64,000 nucleotides of DNA from the NCBI RefSeq assembly GCF_002563695.1, contig NZ_PDJI01000004.1, positions 1,860,001-1,924,000 of the forward strand, read 5' to 3'. The first letter of the stretch is position 1, and each line of letters starts with the position of its first letter. The notes beneath the pieces are model-generated. The model saw only the letters and a program-made list of their open reading frames with translations. It was not told the origin of the DNA and did not search any database. Origin of the DNA: Georgenia soli. Lineage in GTDB: Bacteria > Actinomycetota > Actinomycetes > Actinomycetales > Actinomycetaceae. Of this stretch, positions 24,623-34,391 are shown piece after piece. A program made the position numbers and the translations under genes.

Positions 24623-26998
24623 TCAGCTCGCGGCGGTGCCGACCCGGTGGGCCGTGGTGGGGATGACCACCGGGCAACCTGGGGCGAGGACATGCCTCCG
24701 GCCACGAATCGTCAGCTCGACCGGTTCGCCCTCGACGAGGCTGTAGGTCTCCCCCTCGTGCGTGAGATCGACCCTGAGCTGCCGGTCGTGGAAACGCAGC
24801 GGCAGCGAGAGCCGCGTCCACCCGGTCGGCAGCCGCGGGTCGAAGCTCAGCTTCCCGTGGAAGTCCTGCATGCCGGCGAAGCCGTACGCGAGAGTCATCC
24901 AGGTGGAGGCTGCGCAGGCGATGTGCACGCCGTCGGAGACGTCGCCGGCGACGTCCGCGAGGTCGATCATCAGCGCGTAGCGGAAGTAGTCCAGCGCCGC
25001 CTCCTCCTCCCCGGTCTCCGCGGCCATGATCGCGTGCACGCTGGCGGACAGCGACGAGTCCCCGGTGGTGAGAGGTTCGTAGTAGTCGTAGTTGCGCTTC
25101 CGCTGCTCCGCGGTGAACTGGTCCCCGAGCAGGAACATGGCCAGGACGACGTCGGCCTGCTTGATGATCTGGTACCGGTAGATCACCAACGGGTGGTAGT
25201 GCAGCAGCAGCGGGAAGTTCTCCGCGGGCGTGCTCGCCAGGTCCCAACGCTGCCGGCTCAGGAACACGTCGTCCTGCGGGTGGACGCCGCGCTCGACGTC
25301 GTAGGGGACCGCCATCGCGTCCGCCGCGCTCCTCCAGGTCTCGACCTCGCTCTCGCGCAGGTGCGTCCTGTCCACGAGGGTGACGTAGTCCTGGGGCCGG
25401 TCCTTCCGGAGCGACTCGACGACCGAGGCGGCGTACTGCATGTTCAGCTGGGCGACCAGGTTCGTGTAGGTGTTGTCGTTGACGACCGTGGTGTACTCGT
25501 CAGGTCCCGTCACGCCGTGGATGTGGAACCGGCCGTCCTCGCCGAGGAAGCCCAGGTCCGCCCACGACCGCGCCGTCTCGACGAGCATCTCCGCCCCCGC
25601 CTCGGCCAGGAAGCCGACGTCGCCGCGCACGTCGACGTAGCGACGGATCGCGTAGGCGATGTCTCCGTTGATGTGGAACTGTGCCGTCGCCGCCTGGTAG
25701 TAGGACGAGGCTTCCTCGCCGTTGATGGTCCGCCACGGGTACGTGGCTCCCTCCAGGTCCAGCACGCGCGCCCGTGCCCGGGCCTGCGGCAGCTGCGCGT
25801 ACCGGAACCGGAGCAGGTTCCGCACGATGCGGGGCTGGGTGTAGCACAGGAACGGGAGCAGGTAGATCTCCGTGTCCCAGAAGTAGTGACCGTCGTACGC
25901 CTGGCCGGTGAGCCCTTTCGCCGGCACGCCGGTGCCCTCCGCCCGCCACGTGGCCTGACCGACCTGGAACAGGTTCCACCGCAGGGCCTGCTGCAGCTGC
26001 CCGCTGTCCCGCCGTGCCTCGACCTGGACATCTGCTCGCTCCCAGAACCGGTCCACCTGCGCCTGCTGGGTGGCGAGCAGGGCCTCGAAACCGTCGCGCT
26101 TCGCGTGGTCCAGCGTCCGTGCACACCTTTCGATCAGCTCCTCCGAAGGTGACTCGGCGGCGGTGTGATAGGCAGCGAACTTCGTGATCCGGAGGGGTAC
26201 CCCGGGGCGGGCGTCGGCCTCGACCACCACCTCGCTGCGGTCGGCCTCGACGGCGGAGCTGAGCCGGTACTCGTACGGGAGGTCGATGACGTGGTCGACG
26301 CCCACACCCAGCGACAACCTGCTCCGGGAGGTGCGGTAGCTCAGCAGCAGCCGTGCTCCCTCCTCCCGGTGCCGCTCCAGGTTCAGCACCCGGTGGGTGA
26401 ACACCTTGCCCAGGCGCGGGTCCAGCAGGCCGCGACCGTGAGCGGGTGCGGGCTGGGGCCGGTCCTGGTGGTTGAGCAGCAGGGAGCTCACGACCACGGG
26501 CGCCGGGTGATTCAGCAGCGTGATCTCGTAGCGGAGCGCGAGCAGGTGGCGGTGCTCCCAGGAGATCAGGCGCTGGGACCGCAGGTGGACATGCTTCCCG
26601 CTCGGCGTGGACCACACCAACTCCCTGACCAACGTGCCGGTGCGCATGTCGAGCACCCTGCTGTAGTCGCGGATCCGCGCCGCCGAGAGCAGGAAGGGCT
26701 CGTCGTCGACGTAGAGAGCGAGCGGCGCGGCATCAGGAACGTTCACCATGGTCTGCCCGACGCTCGGAAGTCCGTAGACGGGCTCGGGCTGGACCATCGG
26801 CCACGTCTCGTAGAAGCCGTTGATGAAGGTGCCCGGACCCAGGCTGGGGCGCCCCTCGTCCTGGATGCCCCTGACCCCGAGGTAGCCGTTCCCGAGGGAG
26901 AAGATCGTCTCGGCACGGTCGGCGAAGCGTTCGTCGTAGGCCCGCTCGACCAGTCGCCACGGGTCGCGTGGGTAGATGTGCTCGGGAAGCACGGCCAT
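24623..26998 (-). CDS. GH65 family glycoside phosphorylase/hydrolase (trehalose/kojibiose/maltose phosphorylase type)
   Basis: Cytoplasmic GH65 enzyme of about 791 residues. It has the N-terminal beta-sandwich (FSLGNGYLGVRG), the (alpha/alpha)6 barrel with GHYFWDTEIYLLPF, the catalytic acid Glu in HGVTGPDEYT, the KQADVVL segment, and the phosphate-binding GDSSLSAS loop, which favours a phosphorylase over a hydrolase. ATG 26998 is chosen because homology (LPEHIYPRDPW) starts just after it; ATG 27013 is possible, and neither has a strong ribosome site. Which disaccharide is used cannot be read from sequence. It diverges from the P-type ATPase gene with a DosR-like site between them. Confidence 0.9.
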   Translation of the reverse strand: MAVLPEHIYPRDPWRLVERAYDERFADRAETIFSLGNGYLGVRGIQDEGRPSLGPGTFINGFYETWPMVQPEPVYGLPSVGQTMVNVPDAAPLALYVDDEPFLLSAARIRDYSRVLDMRTGTLVRELVWSTPSGKHVHLRSQRLISWEHRHLLALRYEITLLNHPAPVVVSSLLLNHQDRPQPAPAHGRGLLDPRLGKVFTHRVLNLERHREEGARLLLSYRTSRSRLSLGVGVDHVIDLPYEYRLSSAVEADRSEVVVEADARPGVPLRITKFAAYHTAAESPSEELIERCARTLDHAKRDGFEALLATQQAQVDRFWERADVQVEARRDSGQLQQALRWNLFQVGQATWRAEGTGVPAKGLTGQAYDGHYFWDTEIYLLPFLCYTQPRIVRNLLRFRYAQLPQARARARVLDLEGATYPWRTINGEEASSYYQAATAQFHINGDIAYAIRRYVDVRGDVGFLAEAGAEMLVETARSWADLGFLGEDGRFHIHGVTGPDEYTTVVNDNTYTNLVAQLNMQYAASVVESLRKDRPQDYVTLVDRTHLRESEVETWRSAADAMAVPYDVERGVHPQDDVFLSRQRWDLASTPAENFPLLLHYHPLVIYRYQIIKQADVVLAMFLLGDQFTAEQRKRNYDYYEPLTTGDSSLSASVHAIMAAETGEEEAALDYFRYALMIDLADVAGDVSDGVHIACAASTWMTLAYGFAGMQDFHGKLSFDPRLPTGWTRLSLPLRFHDRQLRVDLTHEGETYSLVEGEPVELTIRGRRHVLAPGCPVVIPTTAHRVGTAAS

Positions 26999-27074
26999 GT
27001 CCCGCCGGAGCATACGGTCAAGGTACGCCGGCCGGCCGGCGGCGCCGTCACGAACGGAGGTCCGACCGGGCTGT

Positions 27075-27087
27075 GACCGAAGGTCCC
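27075..27087 (-). promoter_or_regulatory. DosR/DevR-like box between GH65 and P-type ATPase genes
   Basis: On the minus strand it reads GGGACCTTCGGTC, nearly the same as the site upstream of the hemerythrin gene. It lies about 80 bases before the GH65 start and 100 before the ATPase start, so it could control either. The regulator is inferred from resemblance to dormancy/hypoxia boxes. Confidence 0.45.
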
Positions 27088-27185
27088 TGGCGCGGCCGCC
27101 CCGGCGGAGGGATGCTGGAGAGGTTCGGCGGCCCGGCGCGACCGACCCGCCCCGGGCGGGCGTTCCACGGTGAGGTGGACCTGTC

Positions 27186-29984
27186 GTGCAGATGGACGGA
27201 CCAGACAGCACACGTACCGCGCCGTCGGCCGGGCTCGCTGAGGGCCTCATCGACGAGACCGCGGGAATCACCCGGGCGCACGTCGACCCTGAGGCGGCTC
27301 TCCACCGCCTACTGCGGGACCTGCGGAGCAGCCGCCAGGGGCTGTCGGACCGTGAGGCCGCCCGCCGGCTCGCCGTCGTCGGGCCCAACACCCTGCAGCG
27401 GCGCGGCGGGCGGCTGTGGCCCCGGCAGCTGCTCGACCAGCTGGTCCACCCTCTGGCCGTGGTGCTGTGGGGCGCCGCGGTGCTGGCGTGGGTGAGTGGG
27501 ACGGGCGCGCTGGCCGCGGCCATCGTCGCCGTCGTCGCTGTCAACGCCTTGTTCGCGTTCGCGCAGGAGCGCCACGCGGAGAGGGCCGTCGAGGCGCTCT
27601 CCGGCTACCTCCCCGCTCAGGCCACGGCCGTCCGGGAGGGAGAGCGCCGGCACGTCGAGGCCCGTGCCCTCGTTCCTGGTGACGTCATCGTCGTCGCGGA
27701 GGGCGACGCCGTGTCCGCCGACGTGCGCATCATGTCGGGATCGGTCGAGATGGACCTCTCCGCCCTCACCGGGGAGTCGCGGCAGGTGCTGCGGTCCCCC
27801 GTCGGGGGTGAGCACGGGCCGCTGCTCGAGGCGCAGGACCTGCTGTTCAGCGGCACGACCTGCACCGGAGGGGAGGCGACCGCCGTCGTCTTCGCCACCG
27901 GGATGAGCACCGAGCTGGGACGGATCGCCGCGCTGTCCCAGCGGGTGCGGCACGACCCGAGCCCCCTGGAGCTGCAGGTCAAGCGCGTGGCACGGGTCAT
28001 CGCGGTCGTCGCCGTGGTCATGGGCGCCGCCTTCATCCCCCTCGGCACGCTCCTCGCGGGCCTGCCCGTGCCGGACACCCTCAACTTCGCCATCGGGCTG
28101 CTGGTGGCGAACGTCCCGGAGGGACTCCTGCCGACCATCACGCTCGCCCTCGCGGTGGGCGTACGCGCGCTCGCCCGCGGCGGCGCGGTCGTCAAACGGC
28201 TCTCGGCTGTGGAGACCCTCGGTTCCACGAGCGTCATCTGCACCGACAAGACGGGCACGCTCACCCTCAACCGGATGCGGGTGGTGCGGTGCTGGACCGG
28301 TCCCGGGGAGTGGACCGACGGGGCCGGCACGGAGGGCGACAGGACCGACGCCGGGCAGGTCGTCCGCCGGCTCGCGCGCGCCGCTGCGACGTGCAGCAAC
28401 GCGACCCTCGGCGGGGACGGCCGCGAGGAGGCGGGCGACCCCACCGAGATCGCCCTGCTGCGCGCCGCCGCCCGGGTCGGCGTACCTGTCGGCGGCGGGC
28501 ACGACAGCAGGCTCCTCCAGCTCCACTTCGACCCGGCCCTCCGGCGGATGTCCACGGTCGACCGGGCGCCGGCGGGTCTCTACGTCGCCACCAAGGGCGC
28601 ACCCGAGGAGGTGGTCCCGCGCTGTGCACGGATCGCCACCGGGGCGTCCGACGAGCGGGAGCTGGACCCGGCCACGCGCAGCCAGCTGACCGAGCTCGTG
28701 AGCCGGTGGGCCGGCGAGGGCCTCCGACTCCTCGCGGTGGCGGACAGGACGATCAGCGAGGCCCCGGGCCCCGCCGTCGAGACGCTCGACCGGGACGCGG
28801 TCGAGCATGACCTGACCCTCCTCGGCATCGTGGCCATGGAGGACCCGCCGCGGCCCGAGGTCGCCGACGCCGTGGCCCGCTGTCACAGCGCGGGGATCCG
28901 CCTCGTCGTCGTCACCGGCGACCACGGCATGACCGCCCGCAGCATCGCCGGCCGCGTGGGGATCGGCGGGCCGGCCATGCCCGTGGTCAGCGGCAGGGAG
29001 CTCGACGCCATGACCGAGCGTGAGCTGGACGACCTCCTCGCGGGCGAGAACGAGATCGTCTTCGCGCGCACCTCCCCCGAGGCCAAGCTCCGCATCACCG
29101 ACGCCCTGCAGGACCTCGGCCACGTCGTGGCCATGACCGGGGACGGCGTGAACGACGCACCGGCGCTGCGACGCTCGGACATCGGCGTGGCGATGGGGAG
29201 GTCCGGCACGGACGTCGCCCGGGAAGCAGCGACGATGGTGCTCACGGACGACAACTTCGCGACCATCGTGGCGGCCGTGGCGGCTGGGCGCCGCGTCTAC
29301 GACAACGTCCGGAAGTTCATCGTCTACATCTTCGCCCACGCCACCCCGGAGGTGATCCCGTTCCTCCTCTACGCCCTCTCCGGAGGCCGGATCCCCCTGC
29401 CGCTGACCGTGATGCAGATCCTCGCCATCGACCTGGGCACCGAGACCCTCCCCGCCCTCGCCCTCGGACGCGAGCCGGCCGAGCCCGGCATCATGGCCAG
29501 GCCGCCGCGGCGCCGGGCCCAGAACGTCATCGACGGCGCGATGCTGGCACGGGCCTGGGCCCTCCTCGGGGGCGTCTCGGCGGTGCTCGTCACCGGGCTG
29601 TTCCTCGCGACGCTCGCCGTCGGTGGTTGGACGCCGTCCCCCGACGACGCAGCAGCGGACCACGTGTGGCGAGAGGCCACGACGATGACCTTCCTCGGGA
29701 TCGTCGCGTGCCAGATCGGCACGGCGATGGCGGCACGCAGCCAGCGTGCGTCGCTTCGCCAGATCGGCCTTCTCTCGAACCCGTTGCTTCTCTGGGGCAT
29801 CCTCTTCGAGATCGTCTTCGCGGCGGCGCTCGTGTGGGTCGAGCCGCTGCAGCTCGTCTTCGGCACGGCCCCGCCGCCCACAGTGCTCCTGGCCGCGCTG
29901 CTCCCGCTGCCCCTGCTCGTCTGGGGCGCCGACGAGGCATGGCGCTGGCGGCTGCGCCGCAGCGACGGGCAACCACCCGCGTGA
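27186..29984 (+). CDS. P2-type cation-translocating ATPase
   Basis: A 932-residue P-type ATPase of the Ca/Na-K-like (P2) group, an inner membrane ion pump. Visible parts: N-terminal cation-ATPase domain (about 20-80), actuator motif LTGESRQV, transmembrane PEGLLPTIT in M4, the phosphorylated Asp in [14 protein letters not shown] in the nucleotide domain, [10 protein letters not shown] hinge, and six C-terminal helices ending in a basic tail. GTG 27186, with GAGGTGG upstream, is used; ATG 27192 is the alternative. Ion specificity (Ca, Mg, Na or K) is not resolved. It lies next to CDF and hemerythrin genes with shared DosR-like sites. Confidence 0.92.
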   Translation: MQMDGPDSTRTAPSAGLAEGLIDETAGITRAHVDPEAALHRLLRDLRSSRQGLSDREAARRLAVVGPNTLQRRGGRLWPRQLLDQLVHPLAVVLWGAAVLAWVSGTGALAAAIVAVVAVNALFAFAQERHAERAVEALSGYLPAQATAVREGERRHVEARALVPGDVIVVAEGDAVSADVRIMSGSVEMDLSALTGESRQVLRSPVGGEHGPLLEAQDLLFSGTTCTGGEATAVVFATGMSTELGRIAALSQRVRHDPSPLELQVKRVARVIAVVAVVMGAAFIPLGTLLAGLPVPDTLNFAIGLLVANVPEGLLPTITLALAVGVRALARGGAVVKRLSAVETLGSTSVICTDKTGTLTLNRMRVVRCWTGPGEWTDGAGTEGDRTDAGQVVRRLARAAATCSNATLGGDGREEAGDPTEIALLRAAARVGVPVGGGHDSRLLQLHFDPALRRMSTVDRAPAGLYVATKGAPEEVVPRCARIATGASDERELDPATRSQLTELVSRWAGEGLRLLAVADRTISEAPGPAVETLDRDAVEHDLTLLGIVAMEDPPRPEVADAVARCHSAGIRLVVVTGDHGMTARSIAGRVGIGGPAMPVVSGRELDAMTERELDDLLAGENEIVFARTSPEAKLRITDALQDLGHVVAMTGDGVNDAPALRRSDIGVAMGRSGTDVAREAATMVLTDDNFATIVAAVAAGRRVYDNVRKFIVYIFAHATPEVIPFLLYALSGGRIPLPLTVMQILAIDLGTETLPALALGREPAEPGIMARPPRRRAQNVIDGAMLARAWALLGGVSAVLVTGLFLATLAVGGWTPSPDDAAADHVWREATTMTFLGIVACQIGTAMAARSQRASLRQIGLLSNPLLLWGILFEIVFAAALVWVEPLQLVFGTAPPPTVLLAALLPLPLLVWGADEAWRWRLRRSDGQPPA

Positions 29985-30005
29985 GACCTGGACAGGCTGT
30001 CGTCG

Positions 30006-30024
30006 GCGGCCGAGTACGGGCCGC
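30006..30024. terminator. Weak hairpin between convergent ATPase and CDF genes
   Basis: Six-base arms GCGGCC/GGCCGC lie in the 54 bases separating the two convergent stop codons; possible bidirectional terminator. Confidence 0.35.
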
Positions 30025-30038
30025 AGCTTCCTGACGGG

Positions 30039-30947
30039 CTAGCGAAGCGTTCGTGGGCCGTCCGGTTCGATGTGCACGAACGTCTCCGTGCCCGGCAGGG
30101 CCGTGTCGACGTCGGACTCGATCTGGTCCGCCACCTCGTGCGCGGCGGCGACGGTCCACGTCCCCGGGAGGGTGGCCACGACGAAGACGTAGCGCTGCCG
30201 CCCGGACTCGACGGTCCGGAGCGGGGCGATGGTGACGCCGAGCTGCCTGTAGCGCGAGAGCGCCTCGTCGAGCGTGCGCATGTCCTCGGCCGGCAGCGCG
30301 GCCGAGAGCAGCCCGCTCACCGACCCGCGGAGCAGGCGGTAGCCGGTCACCAGAATGTTGAGCCCGACGGCGAGCGCGACGATCGGGTCCAGCTGGTGCC
30401 ACCCGGTCACCGCGACCAGGAAGATGCCCAGGAGCACCCCGGCGGACGTCCACACGTCGGTCATGAGGTGCTTGCCGTCGGCGATCAGGGTGGGTGAGCG
30501 GTGCGCGCGCCCGACCCGCGTGAGTACCAGGCTCACCGCCAGGTTGAGGACCGAGGCCGCCGTCGACAGTGCGAGCCCGATGCCGGGCTGGGTCAGCGGG
30601 GCGGGTTCGAGGAGCCGCTGCACCGACGTCCAGACGATCGCCGCGGCGGCGACGAAGATCATGGCGCCCTCGACGAGGGCGGAGAGGTACTCGGCCTTGC
30701 CGTGCCCGAAGTGGTGGCTGGCGTCGGCCGGGCGGGCGGCCACGCGCAGCGAGATGAGGGCCACGACGGCGGCGACGAGGTTGACGCCCGACTCCATGGC
30801 GTCGGAGAGGAACCCCACCGACCCGGTGACGATCGCCGCTCCCGTCTTGAGCCCGATCGTCACGACCGCGGCCGCGACGGAGAGCAGCATGTAGCGGAAG
30901 AGCAGGTCGTGCTCCCGCCTCTCTGCCGGGCGGCCCGGAGCGTTCAC
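30039..30947 (-). CDS. Cation diffusion facilitator (CDF) family transporter
   Basis: A 302-residue divalent-metal/proton antiporter exporting Zn, Co, Fe or similar ions. Six transmembrane helices and a cytoplasmic C-terminal domain are apparent. Signature pieces are SVGFLSDAMESGVNLVAA in helix 2, HHFGHGKAEYLSAL in the loop and ADGKHLMTDVWTS in helix 5, which carry the metal-binding Asp and His residues. GTG 30947, with GGGAG seven bases upstream, is favoured over the much longer open frame, which runs antisense to the hemerythrin gene. A DosR-like site lies about 110 bases upstream. Confidence 0.9.
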   Translation of the reverse strand: MNAPGRPAERREHDLLFRYMLLSVAAAVVTIGLKTGAAIVTGSVGFLSDAMESGVNLVAAVVALISLRVAARPADASHHFGHGKAEYLSALVEGAMIFVAAAAIVWTSVQRLLEPAPLTQPGIGLALSTAASVLNLAVSLVLTRVGRAHRSPTLIADGKHLMTDVWTSAGVLLGIFLVAVTGWHQLDPIVALAVGLNILVTGYRLLRGSVSGLLSAALPAEDMRTLDEALSRYRQLGVTIAPLRTVESGRQRYVFVVATLPGTWTVAAAHEVADQIESDVDTALPGTETFVHIEPDGPRTLR

Positions 30948-31058
30948 GGCCGGGCTCCCGTGACGGCACGGGCGAACCGACTGCCCTCGGCGGCGACCTG
31001 ACCGGGACGCATGGCTGCACGCTATCCCCTGCCGAGCACGGCGGTCCCGCGACCTTGA

Positions 31059-31071
31059 GGGCGCACGTCCC
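31059..31071 (-). promoter_or_regulatory. DosR-like box upstream of CDF gene
   Basis: GGGACGTGCGCCC on the minus strand fits GGGAC(N4)GNCC, shared with the hemerythrin and GH65/ATPase sites. It is the weakest of the three matches. Confidence 0.3.
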
Positions 31072-31113
31072 GGGCGACGGCGCACCCTCCCGCCCCCCCT
31101 GCGGCGGGCGCCC

Positions 31114-31127
31114 GGGACCTTCGACCC
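31114..31127 (+). promoter_or_regulatory. DosR/DevR-like box upstream of hemerythrin gene
   Basis: GGGACCTTCGACCC lies 61 bases upstream of the hemerythrin start. It resembles the dormancy-regulator half-palindrome and matches 12 of 13 aligned positions with the GH65/ATPase site. Confidence 0.5.
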
Positions 31128-31187
31128 ATGTGGGACCGGCCCCCGCGGGATCACGGTGGAGGTGACCGCGGACCCTGGAGGTGCGCC

Positions 31188-31664
31188 GTGAGCGAGACGA
31201 TGGAACGGCACGACGCCGACGTCGAGACCGCCGAGGAGATCCGTCGCCACCATGCGGTGATGGTGGCCGACCTCGACCGGCTCAGCGCCGCGCTCGCCGG
31301 GGCGGCGGACGCCGGGACCGACACCGGCCCCGAGAGGGCGGCGCTGCAGGAGTGGATCGGCACGGTGCTCGTCCCGCACGCCGCGCACGAGGAGGAGACG
31401 ACGTACCCGGCGGCCGCCCGGCTGGCGGAGGGGCGCCTGCTCATCGCGGCGATGCTCGCCGAGCACGAGCTGATCCGGCACTTCGCGGGGATGGTCGCCG
31501 GGTCCGAGAACCCCGCAGCGGCCGGCGCCTACGCGCGGGCGCTGTTCGAGACGTTCGCGAGCCACCAGCGCAAGGAGAACGACCACATCCTGCCGCTGCT
31601 GGTGGACGACCCGTCAGTCTCTCTGACCGAGCTCCTGGCCGGCTCGCACGACCATCACCACTGA
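31188..31664 (+). CDS. Hemerythrin domain-containing protein
   Basis: A 158-residue four-helix-bundle di-iron protein that would bind oxygen, NO or reactive oxygen species. Iron-ligand motifs are present in order: R-H-H-A-V-M-V-A-D-L-D near residue 17, H-A-A-H-E-E-E-T-T-Y-P near 63, AEHELIRHF near 87 and SHQRKENDHILP near 122. GTG 31188, with TGGAGG six bases upstream, is chosen over an earlier frame start that lacks a ribosome site. The tail ends in a His-rich HDHHH. The DosR-like box upstream fits an oxygen/redox role. Confidence 0.9.
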   Translation: MSETMERHDADVETAEEIRRHHAVMVADLDRLSAALAGAADAGTDTGPERAALQEWIGTVLVPHAAHEEETTYPAAARLAEGRLLIAAMLAEHELIRHFAGMVAGSENPAAAGAYARALFETFASHQRKENDHILPLLVDDPSVSLTELLAGSHDHHH

Positions 31665-31696
31665 ACGACGACGGACGCGCCCCAGCTGTCGGCCGG

Positions 31697-32364
31697 TCAC
31701 TCCTGCTCGACCAGCCGCGCAAGCCGGGCGAGTGTCTCGGCCATCGCCCGCTCCGACCGGTCAGGGTAGCCGGGCAGCTCGATGGTGAGCCGGGGCAGCA
31801 GCGCGCCGCGCCAGTCGTGAGCGGGCGCTGTGCTCAGTCGCCGGCCCGTCCCCGGCGCAGGGCGTACTCGGTGAGCGGCAGCCTGCCACCGGGCGCTATC
31901 CCCAGAAGCATCGCGAGCTCCGCGTCCCGGATGGGGGCCGTCAGGTCCCCCTGCTTGAAGAGCAACGAGACGTCGACGATGTCGTAGCGGTGCTGCCCGT
32001 CGGGCAGCCGCTCCCCGAACCGCGAGGTTGACGGCCCGAACTCGCACTCGACGTACGAGAAGGTCCGCGCCCGGTCGGTGGCCCGGTCCCACGTACCCAC
32101 GGATGCGACGACGTCGGCCACCGCCTGCCCGTCGGCCTCGGCGTTGACGCGGACGACGTCTGCGACGGTGCCCGGCACGCCCCCGAGCCGCTCGACCCCG
32201 GGCCAGCCGGAGGCCACCGCACGCTCGACGAACTCGCCCCAGTCCAGGTCGCCGCCGACTCTCACGTCGACGCCTCCGCACGGCGCGAGGTCGTCGATCT
32301 CGCACGCCGACGCGTCGACGGCGATCCGGGTCCGCCGCGCGGAGATCGAGGCGCTGTCGCTCAT
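31697..32364 (-). pseudogene. Remnant of a murB-like UDP-N-acetylenolpyruvoylglucosamine reductase gene
   Basis: The frame from ATG 32364 to 31834 (176 residues) matches only the middle of MurB: GLDWGEF-like GDLDWGEFVERAV, GWPGVERLGGVPGTV, TWDRATDRARTFSYVECEFG and SRF, then LTAPIRDAELAMLLG. The N-terminal FAD-binding domain and the C-terminal substrate-binding Ser/Glu domain are missing. Residues normally contacting FAD are altered (VNAEADGQ where MurB has a QNVGAYGQ-type block). After the stop, another frame stays open to 31697 (HDWRGALLPRLTIELPGYP) and may be a shifted tail or a separate fragment. Probably non-functional; a diverged short flavoprotein is the alternative. Confidence 0.6.
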
Positions 32365-32416
32365 CCCTCCATCACACGCCGCGCCCCGAGCTCCCGCAAG
32401 ATGTCGACGGACCGGA

Positions 32417-34345
32417 CTACCTGCCCTGCTGCCCCGGCGCGGTGCCCCGGCCCGGCTGGCACTCGGGCGCACCGGCGACCGGGGTGCCGTCGTCGGCAAG
32501 CGTCACGGTGACGACGTCGTCGTAGACGCGGCGCTCGGTGCGGACGAGGTCGTAGTTCTCGTCGAGGACCGGGAAGAGGTACACGGGGCTGAGGGTCATC
32601 TCGGCGCCGCACCTCGTGTTCGTCAGGTCCATCTGCAGGTGGCCGTAGTGCAGGCCGCCGTCGAGGAGCTGCGGGTTGCCGTTGGCGTCGACCTCCCACA
32701 GCTCCGGCTCGTCGGCCGCCGCGGTCCACTCGGAGTGGCTGTTGTACCGGATCGGCACGTACTCACCGTCCGCGTTCTTCGCCAGCTGCTCACCGCGCAG
32801 CCCGTCCGCCGCGACGCCGACGTCGTAGGAGTGGAAGCCGACGCCGTCGCCGTCCTCGTCCACCCAGGAGCGCTCGAACATCTCGTCGTGCCCGGAGATG
32901 ACGGCCGCGACCCCGTACTTCTCGAAAAGCGGCGTGTAGACGCGCATGGCGACGCCGGACTGGTTGTCCGCGTGCTCGTGGTTGGGCGGGGTGCCGTGCA
33001 CGCCGTTGGAGTACGCAGCGTGGTGGAACTGCACGACGACGATCTGCCCCTGCTCGCGCGCGTCGGCGAGCTGCTTCTCGGCCCAGGCCCACTGCTCGGT
33101 GCCGGGGTTGAAGTTGGGCAGGTCCGAGTCCTCGGCGGTGGTGCCGGGGAAGAGCTGGGTGAAGGCGGAGTCGTAGTTCTCGGCGGTGAACTCGCCCTGG
33201 GTGTCGGTCGTCTTTCGGGCCTCGGTGAGGTTCGTGTCGTCGCCGGAGTAGACCTCGCCGGAGAGCATCCCGGTGTCGGCGTCCTCGTCCGGCAGGCCGT
33301 TGGTGGAGTCGAGCGTCAGGACGGTCAGCGGGCCGTAGTCGACGCGGTGGTAGGAGTCCTCGAACTGCGGGTTCGCGGCGTCGCCCGCGGTGTCGAAGTA
33401 CTCGTGGTACCGGTTGCGGGCGATGACGGCCGGGGTGCGGTCCTCGTCGGTGCCGTAGCCGCCGTTGAGCGCGGCGTAGGTCTCCCAGTTGCCGAGCGCC
33501 GTGATCAGCGGGGTGTGGGTCGCCAGGTTGCCGTACTCGCCGGCGAAGTGGCGCCAGAACTCGTCCCACGCGGGCTGGTAGCCCGATCCCTGGGCGAGGT
33601 CGCCGGCGATGAGCATGAGATCGGGGTCTGCCTTCTCGATCCACTGCGTGTTCTCGATCAGCGCCCGCTGCTGGTCCATCGGGTAGCGCAGCGTGAACTC
33701 GCCGTAGCGGGTGGTCGAGCCGTACTTCTCCGCCCACAGCGAGCCGGGGCCGGGGCGCTCGGCGGAGCCCTCGGCGTAGCCGGTCTGCGGGTGCAGCTCC
33801 CACTCGCGGTGCTCGACGGCGCCGTAGGGCTCGGTCTCGGTGTCGGAGAAGGCGATGAGGCGCAGGTCCTTCCACCGCTCCGCCGTCGGCGCCGTGGTGA
33901 AGGAGGCGGTGTGCTGCTCGTCGCCCTGCTCGACGGTGTAGCGGTAGGTGTGGTCGGCCTTGAGGCCGTCGAGGGTGACGGTGTGCTTGTAGCTGCTGTT
34001 CGCCAGCAGCCACGACCCCTGCTCGAGGCCGCGGATCTCCTGCGCCAGTTCGGCCTCGGTGTACTCCATGAGGTCGAGGTAGCGCGGCTCGGACGTCAGC
34101 GTCGTCTTCCCGCGTAGCCCCGGGCCGCTGACCGTGACCGTGCCGGGCTCGTCGGTCTCGGAGACCCAGCTCAGCGTCATGGTGTCCTCGCCGGGCTGCT
34201 GCAGGTACGGCAGCACCCGGAAGCCCGGCTGCGGCGCGGGCGCGGCGTCGACGGCGGACGGGACGGCCGGGGCGGCGACGGCGCCCGCCCCCAGCGGAAG
34301 GGTCGCCATCCCGGCGACGACGGCGATGCGGACGAGTCTTCTCAT
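32417..34345 (-). CDS. Secreted purple-acid-phosphatase-like metallophosphoesterase
   Basis: A 642-residue exported protein. Signal peptide at ATG 34345 (GGAGACGTC upstream), then an Fn3-like purple acid phosphatase N-domain (about 45-150, FRVLPYLQQP, SWVSETDEPGTV, Y-R-Y-T-V) and a calcineurin-like domain. Motifs: LIAFSDTETEP, LMLIAGDLAQG, ALGNWE, VVQFHHAAYS and ISGHDEMFER. Two positions differ from the usual family: the first motif reads D-T-E rather than D-X-H, and GNHE is GNWE. Metal binding may therefore be altered. A hairpin (34370-34391) lies in the leader. Monocistronic. Confidence 0.85.
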   Translation of the reverse strand: MRRLVRIAVVAGMATLPLGAGAVAAPAVPSAVDAAPAPQPGFRVLPYLQQPGEDTMTLSWVSETDEPGTVTVSGPGLRGKTTLTSEPRYLDLMEYTEAELAQEIRGLEQGSWLLANSSYKHTVTLDGLKADHTYRYTVEQGDEQHTASFTTAPTAERWKDLRLIAFSDTETEPYGAVEHREWELHPQTGYAEGSAERPGPGSLWAEKYGSTTRYGEFTLRYPMDQQRALIENTQWIEKADPDLMLIAGDLAQGSGYQPAWDEFWRHFAGEYGNLATHTPLITALGNWETYAALNGGYGTDEDRTPAVIARNRYHEYFDTAGDAANPQFEDSYHRVDYGPLTVLTLDSTNGLPDEDADTGMLSGEVYSGDDTNLTEARKTTDTQGEFTAENYDSAFTQLFPGTTAEDSDLPNFNPGTEQWAWAEKQLADAREQGQIVVVQFHHAAYSNGVHGTPPNHEHADNQSGVAMRVYTPLFEKYGVAAVISGHDEMFERSWVDEDGDGVGFHSYDVGVAADGLRGEQLAKNADGEYVPIRYNSHSEWTAAADEPELWEVDANGNPQLLDGGLHYGHLQMDLTNTRCGAEMTLSPVYLFPVLDENYDLVRTERRVYDDVVTVTLADDGTPVAGAPECQPGRGTAPGQQGR

Positions 34346-34369
34346 GACGTCTCCTGATCGTGTGCCCCC

Positions 34370-34391
34370 GCGGGAGCGTCGGTGCTCCCGC
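34370..34391 (-). promoter_or_regulatory. Leader hairpin upstream of the purple-acid-phosphatase-like gene
   Basis: Perfect 8-base arms GCGGGAGC/GCTCCCGC with a 6-base loop lie 25 bases before the ATG. Function unknown. No other element was recognised in 34346-34682. Confidence 0.35.

Noticed and set aside
27309..29972. 887-codon open frame antisense to the P-type ATPase
   Set aside because: Shadow of the ATPase, which carries all conserved motifs on the plus strand.
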